The translations under genes were made by a program, and so were the position numbers. The notes beneath the pieces are model-generated. The model saw only the letters and a program-made list of their open reading frames with translations. It did not search any database and was not told the origin of the DNA. From assembly GCF_002305895.1 (NCBI RefSeq), contig NZ_CP022203.1:5986001-6050000 (forward strand): a DNA stretch of 64,000 nucleotides, written 5' to 3'. Numbering within the stretch: the stretch's first letter is position 1; every line of letters begins with the position of its first letter. This DNA is from Corallococcus macrosporus DSM 14697. Lineage in GTDB: Bacteria; Myxococcota; Myxococcia; Myxococcales; Myxococcaceae. Positions 31,364 through 40,658 of the stretch are shown one piece after another.

Positions 31364-31690
31364 ATGACAGACGCCATCATCGTCCTCGTCACCGCCCCCA
31401 CGGCCGACAAGGCCGCGGAGCTGGCTCGCGCGCTGGTGGAGGCGCAGCTCGCCGCCTGCGGCAACATCGTTCCCGGCCTGCGCTCCATCTACCGGTGGGA
31501 GGGCCAGGTCCAGGACGAGCCCGAGGTGCTGCTCATCCTCAAGACGCGCGCGGCCCTCTTCGAGCCGCTGCGCGCGCGCATCGTCGAGCTGCACCCCTAC
31601 GACGTCCCGGAGGTGCTGCGCGTGGACATCGCGGACGGGCACGCGGCGTACCTTGCCTGGATTCTGGGCAGCACCCGCGCGCCGGGCTGA
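31364..31690 (+). CDS. cutA: Divalent-cation tolerance protein CutA
   Basis: CutA1 family protein of 108 residues, the normal full length. Characteristic sequence is present throughout: VTAPTADKAAELARALVEAQ, then LAACGNIVPGLRSIYRWEG, E-V-L-L-I-L-K-T and HPYDVPEVLRVDI, ending with YLAWI. CutA proteins are trimeric, PII-like cytosolic proteins linked to copper and other divalent ion tolerance; the biochemical role is unsettled. The gene is 69 bases downstream of the ATPase gene and may be read with it. Confidence 0.95.
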   Translation: MTDAIIVLVTAPTADKAAELARALVEAQLAACGNIVPGLRSIYRWEGQVQDEPEVLLILKTRAALFEPLRARIVELHPYDVPEVLRVDIADGHAAYLAWILGSTRAPG

Positions 31691-31806
31691 GCCCACGCTC
31701 GCCTGCCCTACTGACGGACACAGAGAGCGCCGCGCCCCCGGCAGAATACGGCGCGGCGAAAGGGACGTTGTCGGCTCGCCCCCTTCCCCCCCAGGAGCCG
31801 ACCCCT

Positions 31807-33450
31807 ATGTCCCGACTGCGCAGCTTGTGCCTCCTCGGACTCGTGTCCGTGGGCGGCGTCGCCTGCTCCAACGGCGCGCAGGCGCCAGCGCCGGCGTCCG
31901 ATTCGAGCCCCCGTCCCAGCTACCCGGGCTCGCGGCAGCCCTCGGCCCCCAACGTGCCCGCGCCGCAGAACGACGATGACGGCGTCTCCAGCCACGACGA
32001 CGACGACGACGCGCCCGTTGCGGAGCAGCCACCGCCAGCGCCCGTGCCCGAGCCGCCTCCGGAGGAGCCGCCCACCTACACCCGGGAGTGGCACGTCAGC
32101 CCCTCCGGCGATGACTCTGCGAATGGCTCGCGCGCGCAGCCGCTGCGCTCCATCTCCAAGGCCCTGACGCTGGTGGGCCCGGGAGAAATCATCCGCGTCC
32201 AGAAGGGCACCTACCCGGAGAAGCTCGTCATCGGCGCCAGCGCCAAGGCTGGCACCGCGGAGGCCCCCATCACCCTGCGCGGCGAGGACCTGCCGAAAAT
32301 CGTCCCCACGGGCAGCGGCTGGTTCATGGCCCATGTCCAGCGGCCCCACTGGCGCATCGAGGGCTTCGAGTTCGACGTCCGGGGCCAGCGCCAGGTCGCC
32401 GTGACGTTCTCCGGCAACACCACGGGCACGGTGCTCGCGGGCAACGAGCTGCACCACGGCGCGTTCGGCAGCGGCATCAGCACCGACAACGGCGCCAACG
32501 GCATCACCATCGAAGACAACCACATCCACCACTTCGCGCGCGGCGACGACGACTCGCACGGCGTCGTCATCGCGCCCACGTCGGCGGACATCACCGTGCG
32601 CGGCAACGACATCCACGACAACTCGGGTGACTCGGTGCAGTGCCTGGGGCCCGAGGGCTTCAGCGACAACGCCCCGGCGCGCGGCGTCCTCATCGAGGAC
32701 AACGACATGTACGACAACCGGGAGAACGCGGTGGACATCAAGACGTGCCACGACGTCGTGGTGCGCGGCAACCGCATGTACGGCTTCGAGAAGTCCACGT
32801 CGTCCCGCGGCGAGGCCCTGGTGGTGCACTACTCCGCGCGCGACGTCGTCATCGAGGACAACGACATCTCCGACGCGTCGCTGGGCATCGCCGTGGGCGG
32901 CAACCGCGTGGGCGCGCCGCCCACCAACGTCTCCATCCGCCGCAACCGCATCCACGACTTGAAGACGCCCGAGGGCTCCGGCATCCGCATCGAGAATGGC
33001 AGCGACGTGCGCGTGCTGCACAACACGGTGGTGGGCACGGACGGCTTCGCCTTCGTGGTGGGCCACGGCACCGGCGGGCCGTCCACCAGCGTGGCGGTGC
33101 GCAACAACGTGTTCGCCACGCGCAACGCCGTCAGCATGGGCCTGTCCGCGCCCGGCCTCAGCATGGCGTCCAACCTCTACCTGGCCGGCGCCGCCTTCAA
33201 CACGGGCATCTTCGTCGCCCCGCAGAGCGACTGGCTGGGCGGCACGCTCGCCACCTGGCTGTCGTCCGGCGTGGAGCTGGACTCGGACGAGAGCGGCGAG
33301 CCGCTGGTGGACCTGGACCTGCTGATGCCCGGCGAGCGCGCGGTGGACCGGGGCATGGACCTGGGGCTGCCCTTCTGCGGCGCCGCGCCGGACATTGGCG
33401 CGGTAGAGTCGGACTGCCCCGAGGCCACCACCGCGGCGCTCACGGAGTGA
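31807..33450 (+). CDS. Right-handed beta-helix lipoprotein
   Basis: Exported protein of 547 residues with a probable lipoprotein signal (GVAC, Cys20; Gly at -3 is unusual). An Asp/Pro-rich low-complexity linker (DDDDDAPVAEQPPPAPVPEP) follows, then from about residue 95 a DUF1565/NosD-like parallel beta-helix. The opening motif is WHVSPSGDDSANGSRAQPLRSI, and many N-x-I/V-x-x-N-x-I/M turns follow (IEDNHIHHFARGDDDSHG, VRGNDIHDNSGDSVQ). Such folds are typical of polysaccharide lyases and surface adhesins; no catalytic set is recognisable. The ATG at 31807 is chosen for the signal peptide, with AGGAG upstream. Its last 11 bases overlap the 3' end of the convergent gene. Confidence 0.82.
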   Translation: MSRLRSLCLLGLVSVGGVACSNGAQAPAPASDSSPRPSYPGSRQPSAPNVPAPQNDDDGVSSHDDDDDAPVAEQPPPAPVPEPPPEEPPTYTREWHVSPSGDDSANGSRAQPLRSISKALTLVGPGEIIRVQKGTYPEKLVIGASAKAGTAEAPITLRGEDLPKIVPTGSGWFMAHVQRPHWRIEGFEFDVRGQRQVAVTFSGNTTGTVLAGNELHHGAFGSGISTDNGANGITIEDNHIHHFARGDDDSHGVVIAPTSADITVRGNDIHDNSGDSVQCLGPEGFSDNAPARGVLIEDNDMYDNRENAVDIKTCHDVVVRGNRMYGFEKSTSSRGEALVVHYSARDVVIEDNDISDASLGIAVGGNRVGAPPTNVSIRRNRIHDLKTPEGSGIRIENGSDVRVLHNTVVGTDGFAFVVGHGTGGPSTSVAVRNNVFATRNAVSMGLSAPGLSMASNLYLAGAAFNTGIFVAPQSDWLGGTLATWLSSGVELDSDESGEPLVDLDLLMPGERAVDRGMDLGLPFCGAAPDIGAVESDCPEATTAALTE

Positions 33451-36007
33451 TTGCGCGCACCAGGCCGTTGCCGGCGTCCGCCACGTAGAGGCGGCCGTCC
33501 GGCCCCACCGTCAGGCCGGCCGGGAGCACGAGCTCCGCCTTGTCTCCCGGCCCGTCCGCGTGGCCGTAGCGCCCGTTGCCGGCCAGCGTCGTCACCTTGC
33601 GCGCGGTGCCGTCCGCCTCCAGCACGACGCGGCGCACGCGGTAGTTGCCGGGGTCCGCCACCGCGAGCGAGCCATCCTTCAGCACCGCGATGCCCAGGTA
33701 CGGCAGGAACTGGGCGGACGTCGGCGCGCCGTCGCGGTAGCCGGGCGTGGAGCCCGCCACCACCGACGTGAGGCCGTCCCGGATGCGCACCACGCGGGAC
33801 ATGCCGGACTCGACGACGTAAAGCGTGCGCCCGTCCGCGCTCACCGCCACGCCCGAGGGCCGGTAGAGCCAGTCGCCCTGCAGCGTCGTCACCGGGTGGC
33901 CCTCCGCCACCAGGTCGATGCGGCGAATCACGCCGTTGTTCATGTCCGCCACCAGCAGCGCGGTGCCGTCCGGCGTCACCGTCATTCCCGTGGGCTGGTT
34001 GAAGGCCGCCTGCTTCGCGGGGCCGTCCTGGAGGCCCGGCGTGCCTCCCGCGAACACCTCCACCTTCCCTTCCACGTCGATGCGGCGGATGACGTAGTGG
34101 TCGGTGTCGGCCACGTACACGTTGCCCGCGGCGTCCACGGCGATGCCCATGGGCCCGTTGAGCCCCGTGGCCACCGTCTCCACCTCGCCCTCCCGTGTCA
34201 CGCGCTTCACCGCGTTGCCCAGGCCGTCCGCCACGACGTACCCCCCACCCGGCAGCAGGGCCACCGCAGTGGGCGCGCCCAGCGCGTTCGCCGCCACGGG
34301 GACACCCGCGCGGCCGCGCCGTCCGGGCACGCCCGCCACCGTCTTGACCTCGGAGGCGAAGGGCCCCTGGGCGCTCGCCACGTTCTGCCGCTCGAAGCGC
34401 ACCAGCGTGTCGGGCACCGGGCGGCCCAGCGCCTTGTAGAGCACGTTCGCCACGATGCGGGCCGCGCGCGGGTCCGCCATGTCCTCGGAGGCCAGGGTGC
34501 GCACGAAGTCGATGCCGCCCGAGGAGAACACGTAGGCCCTGCCCTGCTTGCGCAGCACCATGTGGCCGAAGCCGAAGGCGCCCTGGAGCGACAGCAGCGG
34601 GGACTCGGCCAGCACCTCCAGGCCCTCCGGCGCGCGGCCGTTGCTCACGAGCTGATCCACCTCATAGCCATTGGCCATCCACAGCGTGTCCCCGGCCTTC
34701 AGGCCCGAGCCCGCCAGCGCCCAGTGGTTCGGGTGGGTGATGACCGTCGGGAAGCCGAACTGGTGCCAGCGCGCGGAGAACTGCACGCCGAGCAGCGCGT
34801 TCTCCGGGCGGCCCACGACGCGCTCGCGGAACTTCACCGTGCGCTGGGCGCCGGTGAACGGGTCGTTCGCGTGGCCCTTGTAGCAGGTGATGACGCGGCG
34901 AGGCCGACCGTCCTTCGACGGCGCCATCTGCACCTGCCAGTACGCGTTGTTCGCGCCCAGGTTGAGGAGGGAACGGCCCTCCGCCACCGCCCGGTCCGCG
35001 TGGTCCCGGATGCGCGGGGTCCAGTACTCGTCGTGGCCCGACATGAAGAAGACCTTCGCGCCGGCCAGGAAGTCGTAGCTGGCGTCCAGGTCCTCGTCGG
35101 TGAAGTAGCCCACGTCCAGGTCCTGCGACTCCAGCCACTGAACCAGGCTCAGGTCATCCGTCAGCAGGTGGCCGCTGCCATGCCCGCGGTAGTTGGGCCG
35201 GTCATAGGACACCTGGAAGCCGCGGCTGACGCCATGCTCGCGCATCACCCGCTCCCGGTCGTCATAGAGGCTGGTGCCCCCCCATGTGTTGTAGGCGGCC
35301 CAGGTGGCGGTGGGGATGAGGACGGCCACCTCCGCGCGCGGGTTCTCATCCCGCACGAAGAAGGGCACGTAGCGCTGGTGGTTGTCCTCGCGCACCAGCT
35401 TCACCAGGTACACGCCGCGCACCCAGTCCTCGCCGACGGGAAGCTCCAGCGAGGGCGCCCAGGTGCAGGCGACGACGCCCGTGGCCCGGTCCGCGGGGCA
35501 GTCCCCCTGACGCACGCCCTGCACCGGGCCACCGCGCGCCACCTCGCGGGCGCCCGTGCCGCCGTAGTGCCCCATCCGGTACACGTACCAGCGGAAGGCA
35601 CGGGCCTCGGACACCGACACCGCGACGCGCAGCGTCTCGCCCTGCGTCAGCGTGGCCTTCAGCGCGTAGCCTTCGATTTCGCGGCTGTGGGCGTTGCGGG
35701 TGATGCGCCACGCCGTGGTCCCCGGCTTGCGGTTCTCCTCGCGGACGGCGTCCGCGTCCCGGGGCGGCGGCTCCACGGGGCCCGCGTCGGGAGGCTCGGG
35801 CTGCACGCCACCGGCGTCCGGCGTGCCCGCGTCGACGAGGCCCGGGTGCGGCTCGCCGTCCCCGCCGTCGTAGCCATCGTTCAGGGGAGGCGTGTCGTGT
35901 TTGTCACCCGGAATCACCGGGCGCACGGCTGCTTCGTCACAGCCCATCCCCACGAACACGAGCGCGAGCCCGCACACCCAGCCCGCCCAACGGCCTGCCT
36001 GAGCCAT
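33440..36007 (-). CDS. Dimethylformamidase-like/NHL-repeat lipoprotein
   Basis: Exported fusion protein of 855 residues. A lipoprotein-type signal (hydrophobic core, GMGC with Cys23) and an Asp/Pro-rich linker precede a domain at about 100-560 that resembles the large-subunit domain of N,N-dimethylformamidase (WYVYRMGHYGGTGAREV, then YNTWGGTSLY, FMSGHDEYWT, NLGANNAYW). The C-terminal about 290 residues are five or six NHL beta-propeller repeats (GIAVDAAGNVYVADTDHYVI, GMTVTPDGTALLVAD, GLTVGPDGRLYVADAGNGL). DMFase-like domains occur in many secreted proteins of unknown activity, so amidase activity is not implied. GGAGGA lies 6 bases before the ATG at 36007. Confidence 0.85.
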   Translation of the reverse strand: MAQAGRWAGWVCGLALVFVGMGCDEAAVRPVIPGDKHDTPPLNDGYDGGDGEPHPGLVDAGTPDAGGVQPEPPDAGPVEPPPRDADAVREENRKPGTTAWRITRNAHSREIEGYALKATLTQGETLRVAVSVSEARAFRWYVYRMGHYGGTGAREVARGGPVQGVRQGDCPADRATGVVACTWAPSLELPVGEDWVRGVYLVKLVREDNHQRYVPFFVRDENPRAEVAVLIPTATWAAYNTWGGTSLYDDRERVMREHGVSRGFQVSYDRPNYRGHGSGHLLTDDLSLVQWLESQDLDVGYFTDEDLDASYDFLAGAKVFFMSGHDEYWTPRIRDHADRAVAEGRSLLNLGANNAYWQVQMAPSKDGRPRRVITCYKGHANDPFTGAQRTVKFRERVVGRPENALLGVQFSARWHQFGFPTVITHPNHWALAGSGLKAGDTLWMANGYEVDQLVSNGRAPEGLEVLAESPLLSLQGAFGFGHMVLRKQGRAYVFSSGGIDFVRTLASEDMADPRAARIVANVLYKALGRPVPDTLVRFERQNVASAQGPFASEVKTVAGVPGRRGRAGVPVAANALGAPTAVALLPGGGYVVADGLGNAVKRVTREGEVETVATGLNGPMGIAVDAAGNVYVADTDHYVIRRIDVEGKVEVFAGGTPGLQDGPAKQAAFNQPTGMTVTPDGTALLVADMNNGVIRRIDLVAEGHPVTTLQGDWLYRPSGVAVSADGRTLYVVESGMSRVVRIRDGLTSVVAGSTPGYRDGAPTSAQFLPYLGIAVLKDGSLAVADPGNYRVRRVVLEADGTARKVTTLAGNGRYGHADGPGDKAELVLPAGLTVGPDGRLYVADAGNGLVRAITP

Positions 36008-36114
36008 CCCGTTCCTCCAAGACTCGCCTATTGGACCGGAGGGTAGGCACGAACCCTCAGGAGGGAAGCGGGGTGCCCTCCCTGGAGAACGAACGGGATG
36101 GAGCTGGAACGGGC

Positions 36115-37308
36115 CTACCCTCCGAGGAGCTCCCGGTGCAGCCGGGCCGTCAGCGCCTTCAGGTGCGCCTTGTCCACCAGCAGCGTCAGTTGCAAAGGCG
36201 ACGTATGGGCCGCGTGGACGCGCGCGCCCAGCTCCTCGGCGGCGACCAGCGCCCGGCGCAGCGGCGCCCAGTCCGCGTTCAACCCCACGCCCACGCAGGT
36301 GACGGTGCCCAGGTCCTCGCGCCACGACACCGCGTCCCCGAAGCGCGTGGCCAGCTCACGGCGCAGCGCGTCCGCGCCATGGATGTCCGCCAGCGGCACG
36401 GCGATGGCCGTCCGGCGCGGGCCTCCCTCTCCGCCCTCGAAGTCCAGCGTCCGGCCCCGGACGGCGCGCGCGTCCAGGAACTCCAGCAGCTCGGGCAGGC
36501 GGACCGGCTCGGCGGCGGACAGCACGGCCATCTCCGCGTCGGCGGTGACGCCCTTGAGCCGGCTGTCCGTGGGGACGGCCAGCTCCTGCACCGCCGTGCC
36601 CGTCCCCTGCCCGTGCGCCGTGCGCGCGAGGATGGTGATGCCCCGGGCCTTGGCCCACTCCACCGCCTGCGCGTTGAGCACCTTGGCGCCCGCGCTGGCC
36701 AGCTCCTGCATCTCGTCGTAGCTCAAGGACTCCAGCTTGCGCGCGTCCGGCACCACCCGCGGGTCCGCGCTGAACACGCCGTCCACGTCCGAGTAGATTT
36801 CACAGGCCTCCGCGTCCAGCGCCGCCGCCAGCGCCACCGCCGTGGTGTCCGAGCCGCCGCGCCCCAGCGTCGTCACCTCCTTCTTGAAGGAGACGCCCTG
36901 GTAGCCCGCCACGATGACGACCTTGCCTCGCGCCAGCTCGTCGTGGATGCGGTACGGCCGCACCTCCACGATGCGGGCCTGGGCGTGCGCGTCCGTGGTG
37001 ATGATGCCGCTCTGGCTGCCGGTGAAGCTGATGGCCGGCACGCCCAGCTCCTGGAGCGCCATGGAGAGCAGCGCCATGGAGATGCGCTCGCCGCACGTGA
37101 GCAGCATGTCCAGCTCGCGGCGCGGAGGGTCCGCCGACACGCCCTTGGCCAGCGCCAGCAGCTCGTCGGTGGTGTCGCCCATGGCGCTCACCACCACCAC
37201 CACCTGATAGCCCGCGTCTCGCCTGGCCTTCACCCGTTGGGCGACCTTGCGGAGCTTCTCCACGCCGGCGACCGACGAGCCGCCGTACTTCTGGACCACG
37301 ATTGGCAT
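36115..37308 (-). CDS. lysC: Aspartate kinase
   Basis: Catalyses ATP-dependent phosphorylation of aspartate, the first step of the Lys/Met/Thr and diaminopimelate pathway. Length is 397 residues, normal for a monofunctional aspartokinase. Signature [10 protein letters not shown] at the N-terminus, [19 protein letters not shown] and [20 protein letters not shown] in the kinase domain, [13 protein letters not shown], then two C-terminal ACT domains from about residue 265 for feedback control by lysine or threonine. The ATG at 37308 starts directly at the kinase signature. The gene stands alone on the minus strand, divergent from the ABC transporter operon. Confidence 0.95.
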   Translation of the reverse strand: MPIVVQKYGGSSVAGVEKLRKVAQRVKARRDAGYQVVVVVSAMGDTTDELLALAKGVSADPPRRELDMLLTCGERISMALLSMALQELGVPAISFTGSQSGIITTDAHAQARIVEVRPYRIHDELARGKVVIVAGYQGVSFKKEVTTLGRGGSDTTAVALAAALDAEACEIYSDVDGVFSADPRVVPDARKLESLSYDEMQELASAGAKVLNAQAVEWAKARGITILARTAHGQGTGTAVQELAVPTDSRLKGVTADAEMAVLSAAEPVRLPELLEFLDARAVRGRTLDFEGGEGGPRRTAIAVPLADIHGADALRRELATRFGDAVSWREDLGTVTCVGVGLNADWAPLRRALVAAEELGARVHAAHTSPLQLTLLVDKAHLKALTARLHRELLGG

Positions 37309-37418
37309 AATCGACTCACTACCCCTGTTCGGCGTGTCCGGAAAACCACACTGGAGCGCCTCCCTGCAGAACGCCGGCCAACCACCGGACGGCGCCCACA
37401 CCTGGAGTCAGTGTCGCC

Positions 37419-37445
37419 TTGACACGTCAATGTCGGGTTTAATAC
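37419..37445 (+). promoter_or_regulatory. sigmaA-type promoter of the Gld-like ABC operon
   Basis: TTGACA (37419-37424) and TAATAC (37440-37445) with a 15-base spacer lie 75 bases before the ATPase ATG, between divergent lysC and the ABC operon. The -35 box forms part of a palindrome, TTGAC-AC-GTCAA. The spacer is 1-2 bases shorter than ideal. Confidence 0.55.
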
Positions 37446-37520
37446 CGCGCCCCGCTCCGAGGCCGTCAGCGGATGCTGCGCCGTGGTCCGGGGATGGCTG
37501 CATCCGCACCGGAGCCCCCA

Positions 37521-38249
37521 ATGCCGATGATCGAGGTCCAGCACCTCACCAAGCGATACCGAGACCGGGTGGCCGTGGACGACCTCAGCTTCCAGGTCGA
37601 GGCGGGCGAAATCCTGGGCTTTTTGGGCCCCAACGGCGCGGGCAAGTCCACCACCATGAAGATCCTCACCGGCTTCCTGCCGCCGTCGGAGGGGGTGGTC
37701 CGCGTGGACGGCCATGACGTGGAGGCGCAGCCGTTGGAGGTGAAGCGCCGCATCGGCTACCTGCCGGAGCTGCCGCCGCTCTACGTGGAGATGACGGTGC
37801 GCGGCTACCTGCGCTTCGTGGCGTCCTTGAAGGGGCTGTCGGGCGGCGCCCTCAAGGCCGAGCTGGAGCGGGTGGCCACCCTCATGGGGGTGACGCACGT
37901 CATGGACCGCGTCATCCAGAACCTGTCCAAGGGCTACAAGCAGCGCGTGGGAATCGCCCAGGCGCTGCTCGGCTCACCGCCGGTGCTCATCCTGGATGAG
38001 CCCACCGAGGGCCTGGACCCCGCGCAGCGCGCCGAGCTGCGCGCGCTCATCAAGGGCCTGGCCGGCAAGCACACGGTCATCCTCTCCACGCACATCCTCC
38101 CGGAGGTCACGATGACGTGCCAGAAGGTGCTCATCCTCCACCAGGGCCGGATGGCGGCGTATGACGACCTCTCCCAGCTTGCCCGCGTCCACGGCCAGGC
38201 GGAGAGCGCGTCGCTGGAAGAAGTCTTCATCAAGCTGACCGCCGCCTGA
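37521..38249 (+). CDS. ABC transporter ATPase, GldA-like
   Basis: ATP-binding subunit of an ABC-2-type exporter, 242 residues. Walker A GPNGAGKSTT at about residue 40, Q-loop region GYLPELPPLY, signature LSKGYKQRVGIAQALLGSP and Walker B LILDEPTEGLDP, followed by the H-loop STHILPE. It heads a four-gene operon with a permease, a GldG-like protein and a DUF4340 protein, the arrangement of GldA-GldF-GldG in gliding Bacteroidetes. GGAG precedes the ATG at 37521; a second ATG two codons on is possible. Confidence 0.93.
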   Translation: MPMIEVQHLTKRYRDRVAVDDLSFQVEAGEILGFLGPNGAGKSTTMKILTGFLPPSEGVVRVDGHDVEAQPLEVKRRIGYLPELPPLYVEMTVRGYLRFVASLKGLSGGALKAELERVATLMGVTHVMDRVIQNLSKGYKQRVGIAQALLGSPPVLILDEPTEGLDPAQRAELRALIKGLAGKHTVILSTHILPEVTMTCQKVLILHQGRMAAYDDLSQLARVHGQAESASLEEVFIKLTAA

Positions 38250-38281
38250 GCGCGGCCCCCTTCCCCGAGGACCCTGCCTCC

Positions 38282-39085
38282 ATGCGCACCGCCCTGGCGA
38301 TTGCCCGCAAGGAACTGTCCATCTACTTCACCACGCCGTGGGCCTACGCCGTCTTCACCGCGATGGTGGCGCTCACCGCCTTCTACTTCACCGACCTGCT
38401 CCAGGCGTTCAACGACGTCCAGGCCGTGGCGCGCCGCGTGGGCTGGTCGCAGATGTCGCCGGACTTCAACATGTACCGCAACCTCACCGACGGGGTGGTG
38501 GTGGAGCTGTGGGGCAGCGTGCTGGTCATCACCCTGGTCGTCACGCCCTTCCTGTCCATGCGGCTGTTCGCGGAGGAGAAGCGCAACCGCACCTTCGAGC
38601 TGCTGATGACGGCGCCGGTGCGGCCCATTGAAATCGTGCTGGGCAAGTACCTGGGCGGCCTGGGCGTCATCTCCGCCACGCTGGGGCTCACGCTCCTCTT
38701 CCCCCTGCTGCTGTCCGCCTTCGGCCGCAGCGAGTCCGGCCTGGCGCTGGAGTGGTCCACCGTCCTGCTGGGCTACGGCGCCCTGCTGCTCTGGGGCGCC
38801 ACCTGCATGGCCGTGGGCCTGTTCATCTCCGCGCTGACGGAGAGCCAGATGCTGGCGGCCTTCCTCACCTTCTGCGTCCTGCTGGCGTGGATGCTGCTGG
38901 GCCAGGTGGCCCGGCGCGCCGAGGAGCCGATGCGCTCCGCGCTGTCCTACGTCGCCTGTGACCTCCAGCTCCAGGGGATGCTCAAGGGCGTGCTGGACGC
39001 GCAGTCCCTGGTGTTCTTCGCCTCGGTCATCGGCTTCTCCCTGTTCCTCACCCACCGCACGGTGGAAGCGCAGCGGTGGGCCTGA
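38282..39085 (+). CDS. ABC-2 permease, GldF-like
   Basis: Membrane subunit of 267 residues with about six transmembrane segments (first at 20-40, WAYAVFTAMVALTAFYFTDL; later SVLVITLVVTPFLSMRLFAEE and MLAAFLTFCVLLAWMLLGQV). The motif after the third segment, MRLFAEEKRNRTFELLMTAP, is the usual ABC-2 cytoplasmic coupling element. It follows the ATPase gene by 32 bases and ends one base before the next start. Substrate unknown; similar systems are annotated as gliding-motility or Nos-type exporters. Confidence 0.92.
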   Translation: MRTALAIARKELSIYFTTPWAYAVFTAMVALTAFYFTDLLQAFNDVQAVARRVGWSQMSPDFNMYRNLTDGVVVELWGSVLVITLVVTPFLSMRLFAEEKRNRTFELLMTAPVRPIEIVLGKYLGGLGVISATLGLTLLFPLLLSAFGRSESGLALEWSTVLLGYGALLLWGATCMAVGLFISALTESQMLAAFLTFCVLLAWMLLGQVARRAEEPMRSALSYVACDLQLQGMLKGVLDAQSLVFFASVIGFSLFLTHRTVEAQRWA

Positions 39086-39086
39086 C

Positions 39087-40658
39087 ATGAAAAGCGCAAA
39101 CATCGGCAAGGTCCTGGGCGCGTTCGGACTGCTGCTGCTGCTGTCCAGCCCCTTCACCCTCTTCGTCACCCCGGACAGCGCCGTGGCCGCCGCCGTGAAG
39201 GCGGGCGCGGGGCTGGTGCTGCTGGGCGTCTACGGCGCGACGAACTTCCGGCGCTTCGGCCAGTTCGCCACCCGCCGCTCCAGCGCCTTCTTCGCCACCA
39301 CGGCGCTCACCACGCTGGGGGTGCTCGCGGCGCTGGTGGCGGTGAACTACCTGGCCTTCAAGCAGAACCGGCGCTGGGATTTGACGCGGGCGCGCATCCA
39401 CACGCTGGCGCCGCAGACAAAGGCCACGCTGGCCGCCATCGCCGACCCGGTGCGCGCCATCGCGTTCATCACCCCGGCGCATCCGCAGTACGGCCAGTTG
39501 GAGGCGCTCTTCACGCTCTACCACGCCGAGGCGCCAGGGAAGTTCGAGTACAGCTTCAAGGACGCGCGCCGCAGCCCGGACCTGGCCTCGAAGTACCAGG
39601 TGCGCGAGGGCCAGACGGCGGTGGTGCTGTCGCGCGGCGAAGGCGAGCGCGCCACGCACACCCTGCTCAGCACCGTGTCCGAGCAGGAGCTGACCCACGC
39701 GGTCCTCAAGCTGAACGCGGTGGGCACCCAGAAGGTCTACTTCGTCACCGGCCACGGCGAGTGGCCGCTGGACAAGGAGCAGGCGCCGCCCGATGACCCG
39801 GGCGCCAGCCTGTCCGAGCTGCGCCGCCAGTTGCTGCAGGAGGGCTACGCCGCGGAGCCGTTGAACCTCGCGGGCGTCGCGGACGTGCCCGGGGACGCCG
39901 CCCTGGTCGTCATCGCCGGAGCGCGGGTGCCCTTCGTCGCGCCGGAGAAGGCGGCGCTCCAGCGCTACCTCGCCGCCGGTGGGCGCCTGCTCTACTTCGC
40001 CGACGCGGGCCTCCGCGACGGGCTGGACGAGCTGCTGGCGGAGTACGGCGTGCTGGTGGACGAGGGCATCGTCGCGGACGCGCAGTACAACAGCGGCAAC
40101 CCCTTCGTCGTGCTGTCGCTCTTCTACAGCGACCACGTCATTGGCAAGCCGCTGGCCCAGCAGGGGCTCAACGTGGAGTTTCCCACCCCGCGCAGCCTGG
40201 CCCTGCTGCGCATGGGGATGGCGCCGGGCGTCCAGGCGCAGCCGGTGGTGCTCACCTCGCAGCATGCCTGGGTGGAGACCACGCCCCAGGAGAACGCGAT
40301 GCCGTCGGACGGCGAGAAGACGGGCCAGCTCGTGCTCGTGGCCGCCGTGACGCGCGACACGGCCTCCACGCCGGGCAGGCGCTTCGACGAGGCGCGCGTG
40401 GTCGTCATGGGTGATTCGGAGCTCCTCCTGGACCCGAACTGGGGGCACGAGCCCAACCGCAACCTGGTGATGAACGCGCTGGGCTGGGCCTCCAACCAGC
40501 TCACGAAGGTCACCATCCGGCCGCCAGACCGCGAGGTCTCCACCCTGGAGCTGGACGCGGCCACGATCAACGGCATCCGCTTCGTCTCCACGGACCTGCT
40601 GCCGCTGACCCTGCTGGGCGTGGGCCTGGCCATCTGGCTGTCCAGGCGGAACAAATGA
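39087..40658 (+). CDS. GldG-family ABC transporter auxiliary protein
   Basis: Protein of 523 residues with two N-terminal membrane helices (GAFGLLLLLSSPFTLFV and AALVAVNYLAF region), a large extracytoplasmic ABC_transp_aux/GldG domain (DLTRARIHTLAPQTKATLA, then FITPAHPQYGQLEALFTLY, KVYFVTGHGEWPL, VVMGDSELL) and a C-terminal helix (LLPLTLLGVGLAIWLS) followed by basic residues. The fold family is shared with Bacteroidetes GldG and IFT52-like domains. The ATG follows the permease stop by one base, and its own stop overlaps the next ATG, so the operon is translationally coupled. Confidence 0.9.
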   Translation: MKSANIGKVLGAFGLLLLLSSPFTLFVTPDSAVAAAVKAGAGLVLLGVYGATNFRRFGQFATRRSSAFFATTALTTLGVLAALVAVNYLAFKQNRRWDLTRARIHTLAPQTKATLAAIADPVRAIAFITPAHPQYGQLEALFTLYHAEAPGKFEYSFKDARRSPDLASKYQVREGQTAVVLSRGEGERATHTLLSTVSEQELTHAVLKLNAVGTQKVYFVTGHGEWPLDKEQAPPDDPGASLSELRRQLLQEGYAAEPLNLAGVADVPGDAALVVIAGARVPFVAPEKAALQRYLAAGGRLLYFADAGLRDGLDELLAEYGVLVDEGIVADAQYNSGNPFVVLSLFYSDHVIGKPLAQQGLNVEFPTPRSLALLRMGMAPGVQAQPVVLTSQHAWVETTPQENAMPSDGEKTGQLVLVAAVTRDTASTPGRRFDEARVVVMGDSELLLDPNWGHEPNRNLVMNALGWASNQLTKVTIRPPDREVSTLELDAATINGIRFVSTDLLPLTLLGVGLAIWLSRRNK

